Below are positions 61,871-64,000 of a stretch of DNA of 64,000 bases, piece after piece (within the stretch, counting starts at the first letter, position 1; every line of letters begins with the position of its first letter). The notes under the pieces are model-generated. The model saw nothing but the letters and a program-made list of their open reading frames with translations. It was not told the origin of the DNA and did not search any database. The translations under genes were made by a program, and so were the position numbers. The stretch is from Cupriavidus basilensis (lineage in GTDB: Bacteria > Pseudomonadota > Gammaproteobacteria > Burkholderiales > Burkholderiaceae): positions 1,984,001 through 2,048,000 of the forward strand of contig NZ_CP062804.1 in the NCBI RefSeq assembly GCF_008801925.2. Direction: 5' to 3'.

Positions 61871-62899
61871 TCAATGACCAAGACCGCTCTTGGCGATCTG
61901 CTGCTCCACGAACTGGGCGAACAGTGCATGCAGACGCGTCGTCGGATGAAGATTGTCCGCGAACATGTAGGTCTGATCGGCATTGGCCGTCACGTAGGTA
62001 GCCGGCGAGCATAGCAAGGCCGTGTCGTGAGGTGTTTTCGAAGGGTCGCAGGCGGCGCCGGTGTTTGATACGACGAAGCCATTGGCCTGAAAGTTCGCAA
62101 TGATCTGGTTCTCCCAAGTATAGGAATCGACCTGGATGACCTTGCCTTGCAGGCCAGCGGCCTGCAAGGCAGAGTTCAGGCTGTTGTTGAAGATTTGCGA
62201 TAGCTGGGTCAGGTTTGCCCCGCCGTCGGCCGAGGCAATGCCTTCGGGCGAAAGTCCGACATTCGGGACATTGACCAAGACGACATGCGTGGCGCCGTTC
62301 TGGATGATCTGTCCGACAATTTGCGCCAGGGTGGTTGCCGCCGTCTGCACGGTCTGCGCCGCCGCCGGCAGCGCCCCGGCGCGAAGCACGTCGTTCGATC
62401 CAGCCCAGACCAGCACCAGTTGATTGGCGTTGAAGCTATTGTGTGCGGATAAATAGCTCGAAACCTGCTGGCTGACGGGCATTTCGACGTTGCCGATCAC
62501 GTCAGTCAGAAAATTGTTCAGGTTTGCCGGCGTTGCCACCGTGGCGCCGCCCTGCGCATAGCCGAGGCCGCCGTGGGCACTCAACTGATGCGTGATGCCG
62601 ATCGTAAACGCAGCGCTTAGCGTATCGCCATAGTATTGCGCAACATCCTGAGTCCACACTTGCCCAGGATTGGTTGTGAATCGCCCTCCGCCGACCGCGC
62701 TAGCGATCGGCGCAAAGGTCCCGACATCGGACAGGCTGTCGCCAAACGAGACCACTTGCAGAGCAATGCCGCCCGCCGGGCCGGACGCGCCACTGCTGCT
62801 ACCCGAGCCGCCTGCGCCTCCATCCCCGCCGCATGCGGCAACCAGAAAAATCACCACGGCAAAAATCGCGACACGTACCTGATCGATGCTTCTTTGCAT
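61871..62899 (-). CDS. GDSL/SGNH-family lipoprotein esterase
   Basis: A 342-residue exported hydrolase. The lipobox is VAAC with Cys23, followed by a Gly/Ser linker. Block I SFGDSLSD holds the catalytic Ser55, block III has GSNDV, and the C-terminal DxxH is DNLHP. It is likely anchored to the outer membrane and hydrolyses esters; the substrate is unknown. Confidence 0.87.
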   Translation of the reverse strand: MQRSIDQVRVAIFAVVIFLVAACGGDGGAGGSGSSSGASGPAGGIALQVVSFGDSLSDVGTFAPIASAVGGGRFTTNPGQVWTQDVAQYYGDTLSAAFTIGITHQLSAHGGLGYAQGGATVATPANLNNFLTDVIGNVEMPVSQQVSSYLSAHNSFNANQLVLVWAGSNDVLRAGALPAAAQTVQTAATTLAQIVGQIIQNGATHVVLVNVPNVGLSPEGIASADGGANLTQLSQIFNNSLNSALQAAGLQGKVIQVDSYTWENQIIANFQANGFVVSNTGAACDPSKTPHDTALLCSPATYVTANADQTYMFADNLHPTTRLHALFAQFVEQQIAKSGLGH

Positions 62900-63111
62900 G
62901 GTTTCTCCCCCGCAGGTTGGCTCATCAGCAGCCCATCAGTAGCTAGACTAGCGAAGGTCCCTGCGCGATGCCGCATGACCCATTGATTATAGTGACCTGA
63001 ACGGGCCGTGCGGTCGGTACGGTGCCGGACATGGTCGACGTCCGGATGTCAATCCGGCCCGGATCAACAAGCAGGGGCCGCACCCCGTGCAGCGAGCGCC
63101 ACTCTTCCGAA

Positions 63112-63732
63112 TCAACGTTGAGCGTCGGCTTTGCCGGAAGCTGCGGCAGCATCCAGAGCCAGCATCGCGGGCCCGATCATCGCCTGCAAGCGAGCGCGGC
63201 TGACGCCGTCGCGGGCCTGCACGGAGATGCCGTGCAACAGCGCGCCGTAGAGATCGCCAAGCGCGGCGATGTCGGTGTCCTGCCGCAGTTCACCGTTTTG
63301 CACCGCCGCATGCAGCCGGTCAATGATGGATTGCGTGCGCTGGCGGCGATGCTCCGCCAGCCAGTCGGCGACCGGCTCGTTCTCGACTGCGCAGCTGCTG
63401 GCCGCGGACACCACCAGGCAGCCATGCGGACGGCCGCGTTTGGTGTAGGTCCGCGCCGCGTCGTTGAGCAAGCGTTCGATGGCCTGCCTGGCCGACGCCT
63501 CTTCCTGCATGGCGCGATCCGCGAAACCACCTTCGCCTGCTTCGTATAGCGCCACCGCTTCCCGGAACAACGCTTCCTTGCTGCCGAACGCCGCGTAGAT
63601 GCGCGCCGAGGCCAGGCCCAGCGCCTCGACCAGCGTCGACATCGACGCGCCTTCATAGCCGCGCTCCCAGAACACGGTCATGGCCGTATTCAGGGCTTGG
63701 TCTCGATCAAATTCTCTAGGGCGTCCGGCCAT
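63112..63732 (-). CDS. TetR-family regulator
   Basis: A 206-residue TetR regulator. The HTH region is FWERGYEGASMSTLVEALGLASARIYAAFGSKEALF, with the C-terminal domain typical of the AcrR/NemR group (GCLVVSAASSCAVEN). ATG 63732 is chosen; the 59-residue longer frame overlaps the divergent gene's upstream region. It is divergent from the isomerase gene, its probable target, with a 123-bp gap. Confidence 0.87.
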   Translation of the reverse strand: MAGRPREFDRDQALNTAMTVFWERGYEGASMSTLVEALGLASARIYAAFGSKEALFREAVALYEAGEGGFADRAMQEEASARQAIERLLNDAARTYTKRGRPHGCLVVSAASSCAVENEPVADWLAEHRRQRTQSIIDRLHAAVQNGELRQDTDIAALGDLYGALLHGISVQARDGVSRARLQAMIGPAMLALDAAAASGKADAQR

Positions 63733-63855
63733 GTTCTGCTCGTGATTGAATGCTGTCGCGGCGTGCATTTTACCGTCGCGGCACCGAACACGGTTGACTT
63801 CCTCATCCTTGCCATCTATTCTTTGTCGCTCGACAAACAATAGCCGGTTCAATCC

Positions 63856-64000
63856 ATGCAAACCATCAAAGGTCCAAGTCTCCACCTCGCCCAGTTCAGC
63901 GACACGCAAGCGCCGTTCAACACGCTGCCCGCCATCGCCAGATGGGCCGCCGACATCGGCTTCAAGGCATTGCAGATTCCGGCGTGGGACGAGCGCCTGT
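63856..64000 (+). CDS. TIM-barrel sugar phosphate isomerase/epimerase, partial
   Basis: The first 48 codons from ATG 63856, running off the right edge. The reading MQTIKGPSLHLAQFSDTQAP then RWAADIGFKALQIPAWDERL fits the xylose-isomerase-like TIM barrel (first strand and the QIP substrate loop). It is divergent from the TetR gene. Substrate unknown. Confidence 0.7.
   Translation, partial: MQTIKGPSLHLAQFSDTQAPFNTLPAIARWAADIGFKALQIPAWDERL

Overview
The window is high-GC chromosomal or megaplasmid DNA. Its gene content fits a soil betaproteobacterium of the Burkholderiaceae, most like Cupriavidus or Ralstonia: two Bug-type tricarboxylate-transport binding proteins, an hpa ring-cleavage operon, RND efflux, many LysR/GntR/IclR regulators, DUF3562 and DUF3820 proteins, and ExeM-type nucleases with a rhombosortase. 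This placement rests on family knowledge, not on a search. I saw no rRNA, tRNA, CRISPR array, transposase or replication origin.

1-10.8 kb is aromatic catabolism. On the minus strand the order hpaG1-hpaG2-hpaE-hpaD-hpaF-hpaH-hpaI, followed by a Bug binding protein gene, encodes the homoprotocatechuate (3,4-dihydroxyphenylacetate) meta-cleavage route to pyruvate and succinate semialdehyde. A convergent IclR regulator separates it from an mhpA-like flavin hydroxylase (running off the left edge) and an mhpC-like hydrolase. 11-17.6 kb is a LacI-regulated operon: binding protein, two permeases, ATPase and a GpdQ-like phosphodiesterase, interrupted by a structured intergenic repeat. 18-20.6 kb is a NarL-type regulator with a hybrid histidine kinase. 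A pssA-type synthase, a HAD phosphatase and a decayed aldehyde dehydrogenase tail follow.

22.3-27.7 kb holds two tandem secreted ExeM/NucH-type nucleases directly followed by a rhombosortase, probably a self-contained substrate and sorting-protease cassette. 28.5-32 kb holds a class I fumarase, a GntR/UTRA regulator and a Bug binding protein, with matching palindromic operators at both target promoters.

32.1-37.7 kb is the most unusual part: an AT-richer, all-minus-strand island of interbacterial-competition genes and debris. It holds a short orphan C-terminal tail, a 661-residue protein with a metzincin zinc site, three tandem copies of a secreted HEAT-like protein (one broken by a Tyr-to-stop change and truncated), a DUF1911-type immunity-protein remnant and a filamentous-haemagglutinin fragment. 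I read it as a toxin/immunity locus under expansion and decay.

38-48 kb carries transport and regulatory genes (GntR, MHS transporter, DUF4286, LysR, sirtuin, MmyB-type regulator with a divergent DHA2 pump, SRPBCC protein). 47-53.3 kb is a complete RND efflux operon. 53.4-64 kb holds an HSL-fold esterase lacking its catalytic serine and histidine, a LysR regulator, RidA, a SufR-like cysteine-rich regulator beside a perfect 13-bp inverted repeat, an orphan PstS, a CDP-diacylglycerol pyrophosphatase whose start lies in a terminator-like hairpin, a DUF3562 protein, a YjjJ/HipH-type HipA protein behind direct repeats, a GDSL lipoprotein, a TetR regulator and the start of a TIM-barrel isomerase.
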